Below, one piece after another: positions 26,601-41,600 of a stretch of DNA of 64,000 nt; position 1 is the stretch's first letter, and each line of letters begins with the position of its first letter. Made by a program: the position numbers and the translations under genes. The notes beneath the pieces were generated by a model. It was not told the origin of the DNA. It was given only the letters and a program-made list of their open reading frames with translations, and did no database searches. The DNA is from Synchiropus splendidus (lineage: Eukaryota; Chordata; Actinopteri; Syngnathiformes; Callionymidae), in NCBI RefSeq assembly GCF_027744825.2, contig NC_071334.1, positions 44,130,437 to 44,194,436 of the forward strand, written 5' to 3'.

Positions 26601-29600
26601 GTCCTGTTGTGGGCTGGAGCTGGGACAGGGACGAGGCGAGTCTCGGACAGAGCGTTACTTGGTTTATGACTTTGTCACAGCCAAACTGCACAGAAGCGCA
26701 CATTCAGAGCTGGACACGCACCAGGCACCTCTTCACTTCTGGAGAGACGTCACTCACTCAGCAACCCCTCCCACATGCAGCGGCCACACACATAGAGGAA
26801 CAGCGCACCTGCAGCAGACACTCTAAATTCACTCCTACAAAAGCCTATTTTAAGGCTAGTAACGCATTATTTCTTTTTCCATTCATTGTAATGGGAAAAA
26901 TAGATTCAGATTCCGAACAATTTGCTTCTCGAACGGCCGTCTGGAACGGACTGTGGTGGAGAACTGAGGTACCACTGTACAGGCATTTTATTTATTTTGG
27001 CCCTGATTTTGCAAACAATTTTGATAATGACAAGAAGTACTAGTTAAGTGCAGTATTTCGCAATCTATTTCTTAAACATAAACATATTATTCAAGCAGAC
27101 ATGTTAATAAATAAAAATTACAAAGTTCAATAAAGTCTAATTGGGGCGCTGACAACCTGATCAAGAGACGTCCAACAGACAGAGTTTTAAATATTGTTTT
27201 TAGACCTAACGTCCCGTGAAATCCGTGGAGTCGTTTCATGTGGCGCGCGAGAGAGTAAGCTCAAAATTAAATTAAACATTTCTGTTGACACTGACAGGAC
27301 AATGTTTTTAGATAATCTACAGAGGTGTATCAATTCCAAAACAGAAAAAATAATGTGGAAAATTGGGGATTTTTGTGCTTCAATGAGAGTGTCCTTTATG
27401 TACTGAGGCATTTGGTGACGTACGGCAAAAATAAATAATTATGCTAGAGTTTGCCTTCTACAGTTAAAAGACAGTTGAAATTAGACTCATTTAGACTCTC
27501 CTGAAGAACTGCCAGTAATGGACACAGACTCTGATATTTGGCATTTAGTGCGGCTGAATTAGATGCACCATCCAGTTGTGGATGACTAAATATCGCAGAA
27601 ATGTATTTTGAGGCTTTCTTCAGCATCCAGACAAATAAGAGCAGAACTGACCCATCTAACAAGGAGCCACAGAAGCAGCTACTGCACATGAATTCCTGGG
27701 AATCACAAGCATGTGCTGGAGCATGAAGCAAAGTTTCAAAGCCAAATATCAGTAGGTAATTATTGAGCTGAAAAGAAACGAAGGCATAAATAGTCTAAAT
27801 ATGTTATTAAAGCTCTTTGCTGTACGTGCATGCGACTGTTCAGATCCTTCTGCGAGGCATTTATTAAAGACCCAAAAAGGCTTTGAGAGCTTCCTTCAGA
27901 AGTGCTGCAGCTGAGGTTTAATATTCACAAGGGACCAAAAATACCTCGGTCTTCCTTATTTCCTGACAGGAGGTGCAGCCGGACCTCAACGTGATGTGAC
28001 ATGAGACCAAAACTGGAGCCAAACCTGATGACTTATGCAGACTCTGGGATATACTCGATACGCTCGGGAACATTTATTAAATACTTCAGAATGTTGCGGG
28101 TCTTTCAATTTGTGCGTGTTCAGGGACATTCTAAAATGGAGCTTTTATCCACTCTAGCGATCGCTTTGAGCGAAAACCAGGACTGAAACCAAAACCAAGA
28201 GCATTCTTTTTACAGATTTTATTTTGCAAAGTGAAATGTCAGTTTATTTTGAAAGTTGGACACCAAATAACGGAACTCGTTTACTACTCATCTACGCATT
28301 AATAAGATAGTTAATGACTGGAACAGTTTTTTCTATTTTAATATCTTTGTTGTTCGCCGCTAGTTGGAGATGATGTCACATAAATGAACCTTTATGACAC
28401 TATTTGTATGTTCAATTGGGGTGAAAAGAGTCTTCATGGGAGCTGTTATCACAAATTAGATCATCCATGGAGACATTCTAAACAGCCACACAGATAGTTT
28501 TACTTTATTTTATGAGTTAGTTGAGCCGACAGTTGTGTTCACCACTTACCTCTGCAGAGTGAGGCTGAGATGACCAGTGCAGGCTTTGATTTTATTCTGG
28601 GCCTCCAGATGATTCATACTGTCGGTGGAGATGCCATTAATGGACAGAATGATGTCTCCAACATTCATCTTGGCTTTGGCAGCCTTGCCTCCGTCTGTCA
28701 GCTGGAACGAGACACACATAGGGATCCAGGTCATTAGACACCACTGCAGACTGTGTTGACTGAATACTTACTTGTGTCGGAGTCAGTTTGCTCCAGCAAA
28801 GCCTCATTGTTTAAACAGACAGGGTGAAACCAAATTAGCCCGCTTTCTGTTGTAGCTGAGATTTCAATCGTTCCTCTTCATTTCAACAGGAATTATTTGT
28901 CAAGCAGAAATAATGAATGTAGAAATCAGGGCTGCAACTAATGATTATTTTCGTTGTCGACTAATCTATTGATTATTTTTTCGACCAGTCGACTAACTGC
29001 AATTACCTTTGTTTGGACCTATTTTGAATTTCTGTTTAACCTAGAGTTGCTTAAATCATCTCACTGTGATACTCAGACACCATACATTGTTAAACAAGTA
29101 TATTAAAATAATGACACATAATCCAGGAACATGTATTAACCCTGTGACGCATGAAGCACAAAACAGTGGACAGAGAGCTCCAGTTCTTTAAAACAGAGGT
29201 CTTCATCTGTCCTTGAGAATAATTTAAAATCATCACTATACACATATATATCTCATAGAAATTATCTGATCACCACCCACATGAAAAGGTCTCATTCGAA
29301 TAATATTCTAAAGCCCATGTGTTCAGTGTAACTCCCTAGTACAGTTCTGGTTATTATTAGGAGGAGGAGAGAGACTGAGGACACTTCAACACATCTTTAC
29401 AACAAGTTAGCTCCGTGCTAACCCACATGCTAGCTGTTAGCTCGAGGGTGAGTGGCGTCACAGACCAAACACGGAACCCTCTTTCATCATTCCACCATGG
29501 TGTCCAAGGGGTTTGCTCATCCTTGAGACGCGTTATCTTCGCAAACAAAACGAATCCACACTTTCGAACACTATAACCCGTCAACGCCGCAGCGACGGTG

Positions 29601-32600
29601 GCCAGTTGGAGTTGGACCTCAGTGAGGAACCAATTAAAGGAAAAGAAATTAACATATCTTAATGATTCCAGAGAATGTGGTGATTTTTCACTGCTTCTCA
29701 ATAACAACCAATTCTCGATGCCCATCCTGCGGCCCGTGTGTTTACACCAACAACAACATGACATCGACAGATTTTGAGGTCGACGAAATTTTGTTGTCGA
29801 CGTTTAGCGATGACGTCAACTCATCATTGCAGCCCTAGTAGAAATCTAGGCTTCCGCTCAACAAACACATCCTTGGTGTTATTCTAGATGTCACTCAAAA
29901 AAAAAAAAAAAAAAAAAAAAAAGTTTATTTACTTCCTTTTCTCCAAAGGTGGTTTTAAAATCCAGGCATAGAAAGTGATCTGCCAATATTTTGCTTTATT
30001 TAAATGGTGCTTTAAATAATAATCTGGTAGATTTTGCGTTGCTATAACGCAATAATATGGTTTTGGTAACAAACAAAGTGTTGACCTGCAAATTCTATGG
30101 AGATGTGCTGCCAGGAAAACACAAGTAGAACAATTCTTCCAGCAGTGAACTCATAAAATTGTGCCACTCGAAGCACGACATTTTTGTCAGATGACAATCT
30201 GCACATCAACTATTTTCCTCTTCAAAATCCATGTTGAAACACAACAGGCAAGGTGATGGATGAACCTTTATTTTGTCAGCAGTTGGCTGAGTTTCAAGCG
30301 TGGGCAGACTTTATAGACTCCATCTGACATTTATTGACTCCAACAAGGTGAGGCACTCTTCATGACATATTCAAACACCTGACGCTGCGATAACTCACAG
30401 ACAGGAGCCGCAGTGACCTGAGATTGCACAACTTACTCATCTCACTCAACATGCGGTTGCGTAGTCGGAACCAGCCCAGCCATGCAGCATGACATCACTG
30501 GTTTCACTTGAGTGTGAGAAAACTTTTGTGTATCTCAGAGAGAGACATACAATGAAGATCTCCTCTGAGCATCTCTATGATGACCTAGCTCCTCCCCCCT
30601 CTTCTAGTGAGGGCTCAGGAATCGTGCAGATTTTGAGTCCTCATTCATGCCTCTTTTTCTCATCCAGTCGTGCCCAAACATGTGTCCTGCTTCACAACCC
30701 ACTCTCCACCACTCTGTCCATGCACTATCAAATCCTATAAAGGCCTATGGCTCGAAGGGACTTATCGAAGGGAAGTCGTTGCCACTGCTGCCAGACCGTA
30801 TACTTATTGACCCATTAAACAGTCCGATACCCACGGAGAGAACAATAACATTCCTCTTTGTTATCACAGCCATTTCCTGAAGTGTTTAATTGAAACCTGC
30901 GCAACACAAAGAATGTGCTAATCTTCATAATAACAACGTGAGGGACAAGAATGTGGAGAAGGGAGCAAAAGAAGGAGGAAATCCTGGACAGAGCGGATCA
31001 AACTCTGGGAGTGGTGACACATTTCTCCGGAGCTGTGTGTCACCATCGCGTCAGATCAGTGGCGGGAAGTGGAGAATGCATCGCTAAGGGTGTTACGAGC
31101 ATTCCACTGGCTGGGAAACCTGCAGTGCCGTCACATTGAGCGCTACTTACAAGTGTACAGGGAGTAACTACGCAAGCATGTGAGAGTTGGCGTCCATGCT
31201 TTATGTCCTGCTGCTTTTATTGCCAATAAAATCCTTAGCACCGTAGACAATTATCTAACTTTAAACTAGCTCTCACTAGAACTCAGGCAGCATGTTTGTT
31301 TCTGTGTTTAAAAAGGGAACAACAGTGAAGCTGTCATCTCCTTATTGGGAGCTGCCAGCAGACAATATAACTCACCACTATATATGGTAATCCCGAGGAA
31401 CATTCCGCAAAAGGTTTTCCACAAACATACAGCATGTTTTGTTTGCGGTGAACCCAATCAAGTTCTGTGGCCTGCAGAGAAGCGAGCAGGCTTTAAAAAA
31501 AAAAAAAATGAAATCAAGGATTCAACAGTCAAACACTATCATTGTCTCTGACTTGGACACAGAGCAAACTCAGCAGGAATTCTGGAACCAGCAGCTCCGA
31601 AATATGAATCAACAAAGGAGATTATTTTCATAGTTCAGCGTCTCCGGAGGATCTGCAGACTCAACAGCTTTAACAGTAAATAAATAAATCGTGTCTTTCT
31701 GGTATCTAATTTGGTAGCAGGAACTGCACTCTTACTGTGGAAGCCATTTGATTTTCATTTTTCATATTTAAATAACACGTTCTTCCTTATTGACCAGCTC
31801 TTGATACATATAGTTTACGTATACGTTTAGATTTTGTTTTGTTTCTTTTAGTCAGCTAAGCCTTAAAAAGAAATAAAAAGCAGAATTGATCATTTGATAT
31901 ATCAATAAATGTCAAATTCAAATGAGTTTCAAAGGACAGATGGCATTGCAGAACACAGTCACACGACCCAGAGGTGACAGAGGAAGAAACTCGGTTGTGC
32001 TTGCGCTGGAACACAAGAGTCTACTGGTTTCAGATGGTGGTCCATAGCACCACCAAAATGTTATCATCTGGTCCTTGTCTTGTCATCAACATTTTCGGAA
32101 AATTTCATAGAAATCTGCTCGGAACTTTTACAATTTGCACACTACAATGATGCACCAGAAGTACAATGATGGAACACTTACATTAATAATTGTCACAATG
32201 TTTGAACAAGACACTTTTTTTCTGTGCTATTTAAATGCTTAAAACCATTTGGGACCAGATATTTTTGCAGTTTACACATTTAGATCTACATCAGCTCAAT
32301 CTTGATGAAAAACACAAATTTCAGAATGGACTTTTTTTATTGAGTTAGATACCATGAAGCATGTGAGCACCTTCAAACAAGTGTGTTAGCATCCATGTCC
32401 ATGTTTACATGTCCAGATGTAAAGTGAGGTGGTGTGGTCATCCACACGCGGCTGACTTGACTGCTGTGAAGTTTGTGGTAATGACCGGTGGTGCAGTGAA
32501 CAGACCATGATGTGAGGCACGCCGCTCCATGATTGGCTGACAATGAGAACTTTTAGTTTTGTGTTGCATCATAAATCGAATGGCATTTAAACCTCCAAAT

Positions 32601-35600
32601 CATAATCAAATTGTTGTGAAAGTGAGGCGATTTACCAGTGTGCTTGTGTCTCAAAAAGAAAAAGAGCGCTCCGGCGGGCTGGCACTTCAGTTAACTGTTA
32701 AAACAGTATGAAGTTCGGAGAGGATTTATTTTGGTTAATTAGCTTTATGGCTTCCATATGCCTGCAGTCTGTCTGTTCAACATCCACCAAGAAGGGGACT
32801 CATAAACATCAGAGAGACCAACTTCACCAACACTGAGGCGAGTTTCAACGTGGATTTCTGCTTAACTGGCACCAGTTAACACTGAATTTCAGGGTTAATT
32901 GAACATGTAGCTTGATATGTCAATACCTGTGCCACAACCATTTCAAACCTCTGTGGCAGAAGCCTGTCCTCGCCGTTGACACAGTCAGTTAAGCTGCAGC
33001 ACTGTGAGTGATGAGGTATGCCACTGTTTTTCTGGAGCGCTTCCTCTCTCTTTTCAGCCTTGCTGGTATGGTCAGCGAGTGGGCAGCGCCATGTAAGACA
33101 CTGGTGAGCAAGGTTCAGTTTCAGTAGCACACGGACGATTGTTTCCAATTGACAATGCAATATAACTGAGTATCTATTATTTGTTCTTTTTCTCAGATTT
33201 GAAACGAGCATATTTGCATGTACTTGAAGGTATTCCAACTTATTGAAACGCCAAAGGCCACAACATTCTGGTTTTCCCTTTCATTTGTTCTTTCATTTGA
33301 CAACCTGAAATTCAGACTTATTCTTGTAGTACGAAAATGAATAACAATTTCTCATTTGTCACTCAAGCAGCAGTGCTGGATTCCAACCCATTCACATCTG
33401 GAAGCTACACCAGATGTTCAGCAGTATCTGCCAGAGTGCAGCTACAGAGTAAGATCACACGCCATCAAAGGCAAGTATAATAACAAATTGCTACGATACC
33501 GGAGTAACTTTTTGAATATAAGGAGAGAGTGTTTTTTTTTTTTTTTTATGTAAATTTCCTAAATTTCCCCTATAAATTTCACTCTGATAGCTCTCAATAG
33601 CATCGGCCACTATTTGTAATTTCTGTCTTTGATGTTCAAAGAACATTTTTTATTGGCCTAAAACGCTTTCCCAAAACTATATGAAAACATAAAGCGGTGA
33701 GTTGTACTACAGTTGTCATGATTCTGCTTTTATTTTGTCCCTTGAGTCCTGTTTTGTTTTCTCCCCCCGTTCTTCCTGTTCCTGTGGCACACGGCTGGAG
33801 TCAATCAACCCCTGATCACCTGAGGACAAGAGCACCTGGACTCCAGCAACATGTGCCAGATCGACTCCTATTGTTCCCTGTGATTTCTCCTCTAGTTCCT
33901 GAGATTTGAGGTCGTTTGTTTCTCCCGGTTCGGTGACGCTACTCCTCTTGTTCCCTGCGGTAAATTGGCTCTCTGTCGTTCGGTCTCTCATTCTGTGCGC
34001 TAGCTAGCTTATTTTGATTACTTTCTTAAACCCTGGTGCCTGAGTTACAGTTTTGTTTCTTCCTGTTTCCGTGCGTTTCTTGGTTTCTTTTGTGATTGAC
34101 TCTCGGTTCATTGTGCTTTCGTCTTCTCTAGTTCCCTGTGTTTCCCTTTAAGTTAGTTTTCTCCTGGTTCGGTGACGCTTTCCGTTGGACTCTTATTCGT
34201 GTTTATGGACTTCTGCTAGTTTAGTGACTTAGACTTTAGTGATTTAGACTTTGCTTTGTTTCTCCCGGTTCGGTGACGCTTTCTGTTTTTTTTGTTGTTT
34301 GTTAATTATTAAAATATTATTTCTGACTCACTCCTGCCTCACTGTGACTTTCACCACTGCGCTTGGGTCCCATTCCCACGTCCTTGACATCGTGACAACA
34401 GCAGTGGAAAAAGTTTTCGGACACCCTTGATATTTATTTCTAAGTATTATCATGAATTGTGGAGAAATGTTTTATTGTGTTTCAAAGGTTGTGGCTGCAT
34501 TATACAGACACAATTGCATTTTTGGTTTATTGATTCCAAAAAAAAACAACAAAATTCAATTCTTGACAGTTGCAATGTGTCAGTTCTCAACATGGCATTA
34601 AAATCAATAAATAGCAGTGAATGTATTCAAGATTGATGAACCAAAATAAACCATCAGATCATCAAATTAACATTTAGTAATCCTGCCATTAGCACACAGT
34701 AGAATGCATGGGGTGTCTCCACACCCTTTTCCATTGTATGTGCTAGGGAATCCTTTAAAATAGCTATAGCACAGTGATTATACTAGCTGATAGCTAGCAT
34801 AACAAAAACTCATGCCTTCTCATATCTTATTACTCATTTGGTTAAAAAAATATGCTATGCTTTTGGCTGTTCTACGCCGCCTCTGCACACCAGGTCTTTG
34901 TAGTGGAGTTGGTGCTCGTGTGGGGTGGGTCAGCTCTAATGGATGGATGGAGAACAATCTCGGGCATTTAAATGTTGAGTTTCATGGTGAATGCTGAGAC
35001 AACACGTCAGTCAGACATTCTATACCTGTCAAGAAGTATCATCTTAAGTTTCAGCAGTGAAATTAAGTGAGTTGTTGTACAGTGAGAATCGAGGACATAG
35101 TTATGTGATAAAGCCTGCTGTTGCGAATAACAACTGGGATATTATGGATTTAATTGTTTTTAATAACAGCCATCAGCCTGTACAACTTTCATTCCACCCC
35201 AGCGTCAGACACTTATTGTCATATGAGCACCACAATTCAGTAGTCATTGTGTCTCTAGCCGACTAGTCTTGTTACCGTGTGTGTGAGTAACTTCCTGTTA
35301 GAATAAAACGCTTTCAGTCATAATGTAGTCATATGTCAGGAAGTGTTCTTTGTGACTAAGACCGTACATGGACACGACTCTCACTATGACTCTGTCTATA
35401 AAGGTGTGACAATGAACTAATACAGTTAGACAGGCAGGAAGCTGTTTAAGGCAAAGATTGTGGTGGAATTCAATTTGGATCCAAATGAAGAGTTTAATCC
35501 AGTCGTGTGCTCACATATGGAAGTTGGCTTTTTGCAGGACGAGGCTGGCACCAGTTGCCAAACCAGCTTTGGCACTAATTAGTTAATGAGTCTAGCTCTT

Positions 35601-38600
35601 TCAGATCCAATTGCCTCCCCGAGTCACAAAACTGATTCTGAAAGGTCTCTTCTTTTCAGTCTCAGCCCATAATAATCCCTTTCAGGCAGCCCGACTGTGC
35701 GAAGCAGCTGCTAAGCTTCGCCTCAATGAAATTGTTGTTGGGCATTAATCCTGTGAGAGATCAGCGGCCGGGACGGCGCACATCCTGGTTTAGCTGGCGC
35801 CATCACTGGGGAGTACTGTCACAGGCTACCAACACCTCGCAAAGACTCTCAGGGAGAAAACTGGGCAGGAAAGCCAAACATCCCAATTAAGGCATGAAGC
35901 AGAGGTAAGGCTCCGGTTGTTGTGCTCTGACCCGGGCCTTTTATTACATCAATCAAATGGCTAAAGAACAACAAGATGTCTACCAGACCTTGATCGAAGT
36001 CCTCATTCAAATCACTATGGCAACCCAAACAAAGCGACACAAAGGGGTAGTGGCTCTGCACAGAATACCCAACGCTGTTTAGTCACTTCAGAAACAAACC
36101 AGGCTGAACTGCTGAGGCAGATAACATGAATAGACTGGAGGCGCCGAGCCAAGTGCCAGCACTGGTCTAAACCTCCATTCATGGTCCTCTCTGCCCCTGA
36201 GCTCACCCGAAAATGGGCCTGGTCAGAGTCATGTGGAATCTAGTTAAAATTCACCCCCTGAAGAAATGACATAAAGGAAGCAAGTAGCTTAGCAATTCTT
36301 TCTATTTTAGAAATGAAATTGTGAAACACTTGACAAGATACACAGATACAGCAGCCTGGTACCTTTTCTGAATATGATAATTTGCATTTTCACTGCTCTA
36401 TTTGTTGCCAAGTTAGTGATTTAATATTCATTTTATTTATTTATTATTGTTATTATTATTGAATATTAATGTTTTGTCTCAATGACCTCATCGCAAAAAA
36501 CAAAAACCTATCGTCCAAAGATATTTCTTTCAGCACTATTAGCAAGAAGAGTAAAATATTTATTATACAGGAAATTACTTTTTATTGTTTAATGATTTAA
36601 TATCATCAATAAATCCAGTTTTATCATTTTTCATAAAAACATTTCAATCACTAGTTTTAATTGTAGATACACTTTTGTGTTTCAAATTAGAATACTGTTT
36701 ATTTAAACACTTTTTCATACATTTTCTTTCCAAGCACTGCCCAAAATTAGATTTTCTGATTTTTTTTTTTATTATTTTAATAAAATTGTCTAGAAGTTAC
36801 AGCTCTTTACTACATCTCCTTTTAGTGTCACATTCATCTGACTTTATCTGAACAAATTCCTGAAGTCTAACTGGAAACTACATACTTTTTAAAATACCAT
36901 TGATTGAAGTGGGCAGTATACTTAATACCCTCTATCGTTGCATCAGTATCCAAGTGTTGTGGTGATGTGCTCTTCCTGCCTTCACATTCCCACGTCACTC
37001 ATCTCCCCAATGCACACAGACCACCAGATAAACTGTTGATATAAGCGTGAAAATAAAGATGCTTCAGAAGAGAACCGTGTGAGTGATGAAGATCAAAATC
37101 AAAAGACAGATTTTTATTCCGCTGCCGTGAGGATTCAGCTCGATTGGAAACAGATGCTTCCAGTTCACCGCGAGAAACCAGACTCATCACGCTCGGATCA
37201 AACACACATGGCAGACAACTGCTCGTCCGCAAATGTAACTTGACACATCTTTAGGTTCTCCAGTCACTCCAAGATAAGGTTAATAACCAGCAAGGGAGTG
37301 AGAGAAAGCATAACATTGTGAATCCAAGGATATTCACCAGAGTTATTTCAGCTTTTATTAATTACTGAAAGGCGGAGGGAAAAGTGGAAAATAATAGTTA
37401 TGGATCTTTTGTGTTCTCGAGCTTTGCAACCAAAATTAGGGCTGCTTGAAGTGTTTTACTGATGCCATGGAGACCTACCCCTTTTTAATTTGTTTCTGGC
37501 TTCATATTAACAAAGGGTTCTGTAAACTCAGTGTAGTTTATCTATCAAACTACCTGATTTTTTTAATGATCAAAGCGGTGCCTTTGCAATATGCAAAATC
37601 GCCTCACTTACAAATATGGCTTTTTAATGAAACTACACATTAGAATGAACAATTCCAAAATAAAAACAATGGAATTAAAATCAATTTCACCTCTCAGCAG
37701 TATGAACAGAAATGGAACATATGAGCTGATCACTAAATACACCAGTCATTACCAATAAATGAAAATTGTAAGACTGAGCAACAGAGCAACCAAACAACAA
37801 CAAGTGACAATAGAAAAGCTACGAAGAAAGAAAAAAAGAGGTATTGGCACACAAAGAGGTCACAGTGTTCGTAAGCGGTAAAGCGAGTAAATGGCACATA
37901 TAAGGAAACATCTGCCAACAGTTTAACCATTACCTCAGTTCCCTCATCACAGGAGAGAAATTTGTTGGCCACAGGCTCATTTCATGGTTCATAAGAGACC
38001 CTAAAGGCTTAATAGCCCCAATTTAGTGTCTAAAAAAAGAGCTGGTTTTTGAAATCTGATAGAGCGTATTTATTTTTCTTAGCAACGAGCCCTCGGACCA
38101 TGAAATGATAATCTAGTCTCGTATGTCTCTTGTTATACGATTCTGAAGTATATAACGTCTCATTCTTGACAAGCAAGCCGAGGCAATTCAGCAAATGGGT
38201 TTGTGTTCAAATGAATCTGTTTTCAGAAAATGAAGGGTTACGAGGCCACAGACTTACGCAGTTGCAGATCAAACAAAATGTATGTTTATGTAACGGTTTA
38301 CAACTCGCACACTTTCAACAGGAAATGTGAATCTAACTATATCGGCGTTCCTGTAGTAGCATAGCGGCCCCCGAACAGGATTTGGAAACTGTCCAAAACC
38401 CCGCCCCCGACTTAACCCCGCCCTTAATCCACCCCCTCCCGACACACCATGTCAATGACCAACAACTAACAAGTTGCTTTGTAAAAAACACAGCTGTCTA
38501 TTTGTACCAAAATAACTTGATAAACAACAAATAAACAAGCATCTGAGTCAAATAACAAACGTTAACAGACATGAACTCAGTGAGTGTTGCCACAGTAACA

Positions 38601-41600
38601 CTTCCTGGGTCCCCTGGGCAATTGTTTTACTTGGCTGACCCTGATTCATTCAGCTTCAAAACATTTTTATAATGTGATTGATTAAATCTACTTGAATTTT
38701 GATGCCTGTTAATGAAGCTATTTTGCTCTCATTCTGAAAGGGCTGTGTGTTCGTCCACATGCCGCTGGGATGCGGGGAGGCGGGCGCCAAATATTCCTCC
38801 GATTAGAAAGCAATGAGTTAGTTTTGTGAACGATTGTTTAAAGTTTGGAACTTATCTGCGGTTTCCTCCTGTCATCAGCGTCAGACATCCCACCAATAGC
38901 AGCGTGTGTCGGTAAAGAAATAAGGCAACGGCCAAAATACAGTTACGAAAGGTTTGAGAATCTGCAAATTTGGATTATATTCAGCGAAATTACTGTGTGG
39001 TAACACAATTTCATGTAAACCAGTGAGATGACACTACGAGTTGGGCATTATACAGGCACTAAAAATAGATTTAGGGCGTCATGCTGAGGAAACGGTGCGT
39101 CCGGTTTTGAGTGCTGCAGGGCGTCCATTTTTTTCATGTTTTGCAGTTTAGACTAGCTAAAAGCCTACCCACGAAACAGAACTCCACCTTTCAGGGTAGA
39201 ACATTACTATAAACTCCAATAAATATTCTTCAGCCCCACCCACCCCACAAACATTCCATCAAATTAGCATTTTTTTTCCTTCCATTTTTGGTAATTTACG
39301 TATATTTATTGACATTAATAATGCGCCTGTTCCTCAGCTTAGTTTATACACCTTCATCTTCATCCGCCACTTTATTAAGATTTAATTTGGTTTAGCAGCC
39401 AGGCCATAAGTTCACCAGCCATGATCTATACGATTAGTTTAGTACAGCCAACTTCATAAAAGTGGCAGACAGACACTCACAGTTGAAGACCACTTCACAG
39501 ATTTCTTCAAAGGGAAGTGAAGCAGACGAACTTTATGGCAGCTGGTAACTTCTAGTGACCACAGAAAGTGTGAAATTCCTCCAGTCAGACACCTGAATTG
39601 AGTCATCGATGACCCGCAGCATTTCTAACACGACACCGGTCTCACAGCTCATGAATCTGTCGCTTTATTGGTTTGCTCCATCCCAGCGGTTTGACCCGCA
39701 GCTGGATCCGATGTCATGTATCTGAAGAGCTGGGGAAAAGGCGTCTCTTGTTGAGTCTTTCTGAGCTGAAAGCCTAATCTTAGATCAGCCGTAACCTAAA
39801 TATCTTATGTCAGACGTGAGCCCTTTAAGGCTTCCAGCCAGGTTTGTGTGATCATCTTGATTTATGTCTCATTCCTAACCAGAAGGAAAAGCACCCTGTT
39901 TGGATTTGTTCTTGCTCTGAGGTAGTTGTGCTTTAAAGAGTTGGGCAGGAAAAGTTTAGCAATTCAAACCATGATTGTATTTATTTACGAATGCAGGGAG
40001 CCTGAAGACAGCAGCGTGGTCCTGTTTCATTATCCCCTCAGTTACAGCCACCCATTCCAGCAACAGGCCTGGTTTTGTGGATAAGGTCCTGCTAACAGCC
40101 TCCATCGCTGCTGTCACTTCTGCACTGTGGTGTCCTTGTTCATGATTCAGGATCTGGTTCCTGATCGGGGCAACACTCACGCTACAAAGCAGAGCCTATT
40201 TATTTGTCTACACAAGTGAGCTTTTGCTATTCATGAAAATTGACCAGTTGACCAAGAAGGTCGTTAGAATTCACCTTTATTTTCCCCCACCAATTGTGAA
40301 TGGATAAAAATGTTTGTAGCAATTCACATACAGTTTTGAACTCTAAGACCTTGACACTGATAAATGAAAAGAGACAGCAGAACATGGCAAATATAATACA
40401 CTGACACATGGACAATCACGCCACATATATTTGAGAGACAAGGGGATGTGCTACACTGAGACCGACTGTATAAAAAGCCACACCATTCATGGCCCCAGAT
40501 CGTGTCTTTAGCTGCGCAAACCCGAGTGGGGACAATAGAGAGTTTATGAGCACAATATAGAGAAAAGATTTCAGACTTCAATAATAATTTAACAATAACA
40601 AATTTTAGAATTATGCGCCAAAAAATGCCTCACGAAAAACATTCTACAAGTCACATTTTCAGGGGGAGTTTATTTTCCAAAATACATAGCATAAAGCAGT
40701 AACACCACGTAAAGTCATTTGCATTCATCGTTCCAAATGTAACATGGAACAGAACATAGCCAAGAAGCGAGTGGACTGACAAACACGGAAGCAAAGGGGG
40801 AATGTTTGACTGTTATTGCACTTAAACTTTGGTTCGCCAGGTCGCAGTAATGTTTGCTTTTGTTATTATATCATGTTGTTATGATGATGTTTCTCCCTGG
40901 ATTTTCCATTTTAAAACACCAAAAACATAAAAATTGTGAGAACTTCTATGATGCATGTTTTCCGTTGATGTGAAGCTTAATCACGTGTGTTTAAGCAACA
41001 CTTCTGGATGAGAGATCAACTTCCTCGAACAGGGGTGAGACAGAGACAAGATTACTGGGTCGCATCATGAACCTAGTGTAATGTTTACTTCTTGATCATG
41101 CTGGTTAGTCTGAGACAACATTTGAATATTTTCATATATTTAAGTCGCAGTTCCAGTAATACTTTGGAAAATATATTACATAAATATATTAAAATATAAA
41201 ACATATTAATAAATTTAAAAAAAGAGTTTATGCAAAACAGAGAGACTAACACTTGCTTACAAAAAAGTTTTTTAAACACTCTGCGGCACTCAGGTCCACA
41301 TAGGCACAAAGACAAACGCCGTACTAGCTTTATGAGGTTTCTCTGTTATTTTGTTGTTTTTACCCTAGAGATAATTAAGAGGCCAGGACTTGACAATGGT
41401 CTAAAATTGTCAATGTGGTAAAAGCAAACTGCCAAAATAGCAGGACTGAGACCATAAAAAGCTCTATTGACCAACAAAAGGTTCTTATACTTTCAGTTGT
41501 GGAACACAAATTTTGAAGACCAATACAGTCTTTAAAGTAGAGTTCTGTTTCATTTTCTGGCTGTGATTTTGGTATGCTAGGGTTGTGTGGTTTATCCAAT

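Larger units (their letters stand above)
18181..28549 (-). other. pdlim5: pdlim5 intron, 10.4 kb
   Basis: It holds an RTE-like tail (22680-22794) and a mariner-like element (26305-26977). The remainder shows no coding chain or RNA gene that I can support; open frames such as 18638-19078 have no recognisable domain. Confidence 0.7.

Noticed and set aside
26524..27043. Overlapping plus-strand open frames of 100 and 144 codons.
   Set aside because: Inside, or running out of, the mariner-like element; no catalytic motif and no family resemblance.
29357..29764. 135-codon open frame on the minus strand.
   Set aside because: It lies wholly inside the nonautonomous hAT element, is not preserved in the second copy and shows no transposase motif.
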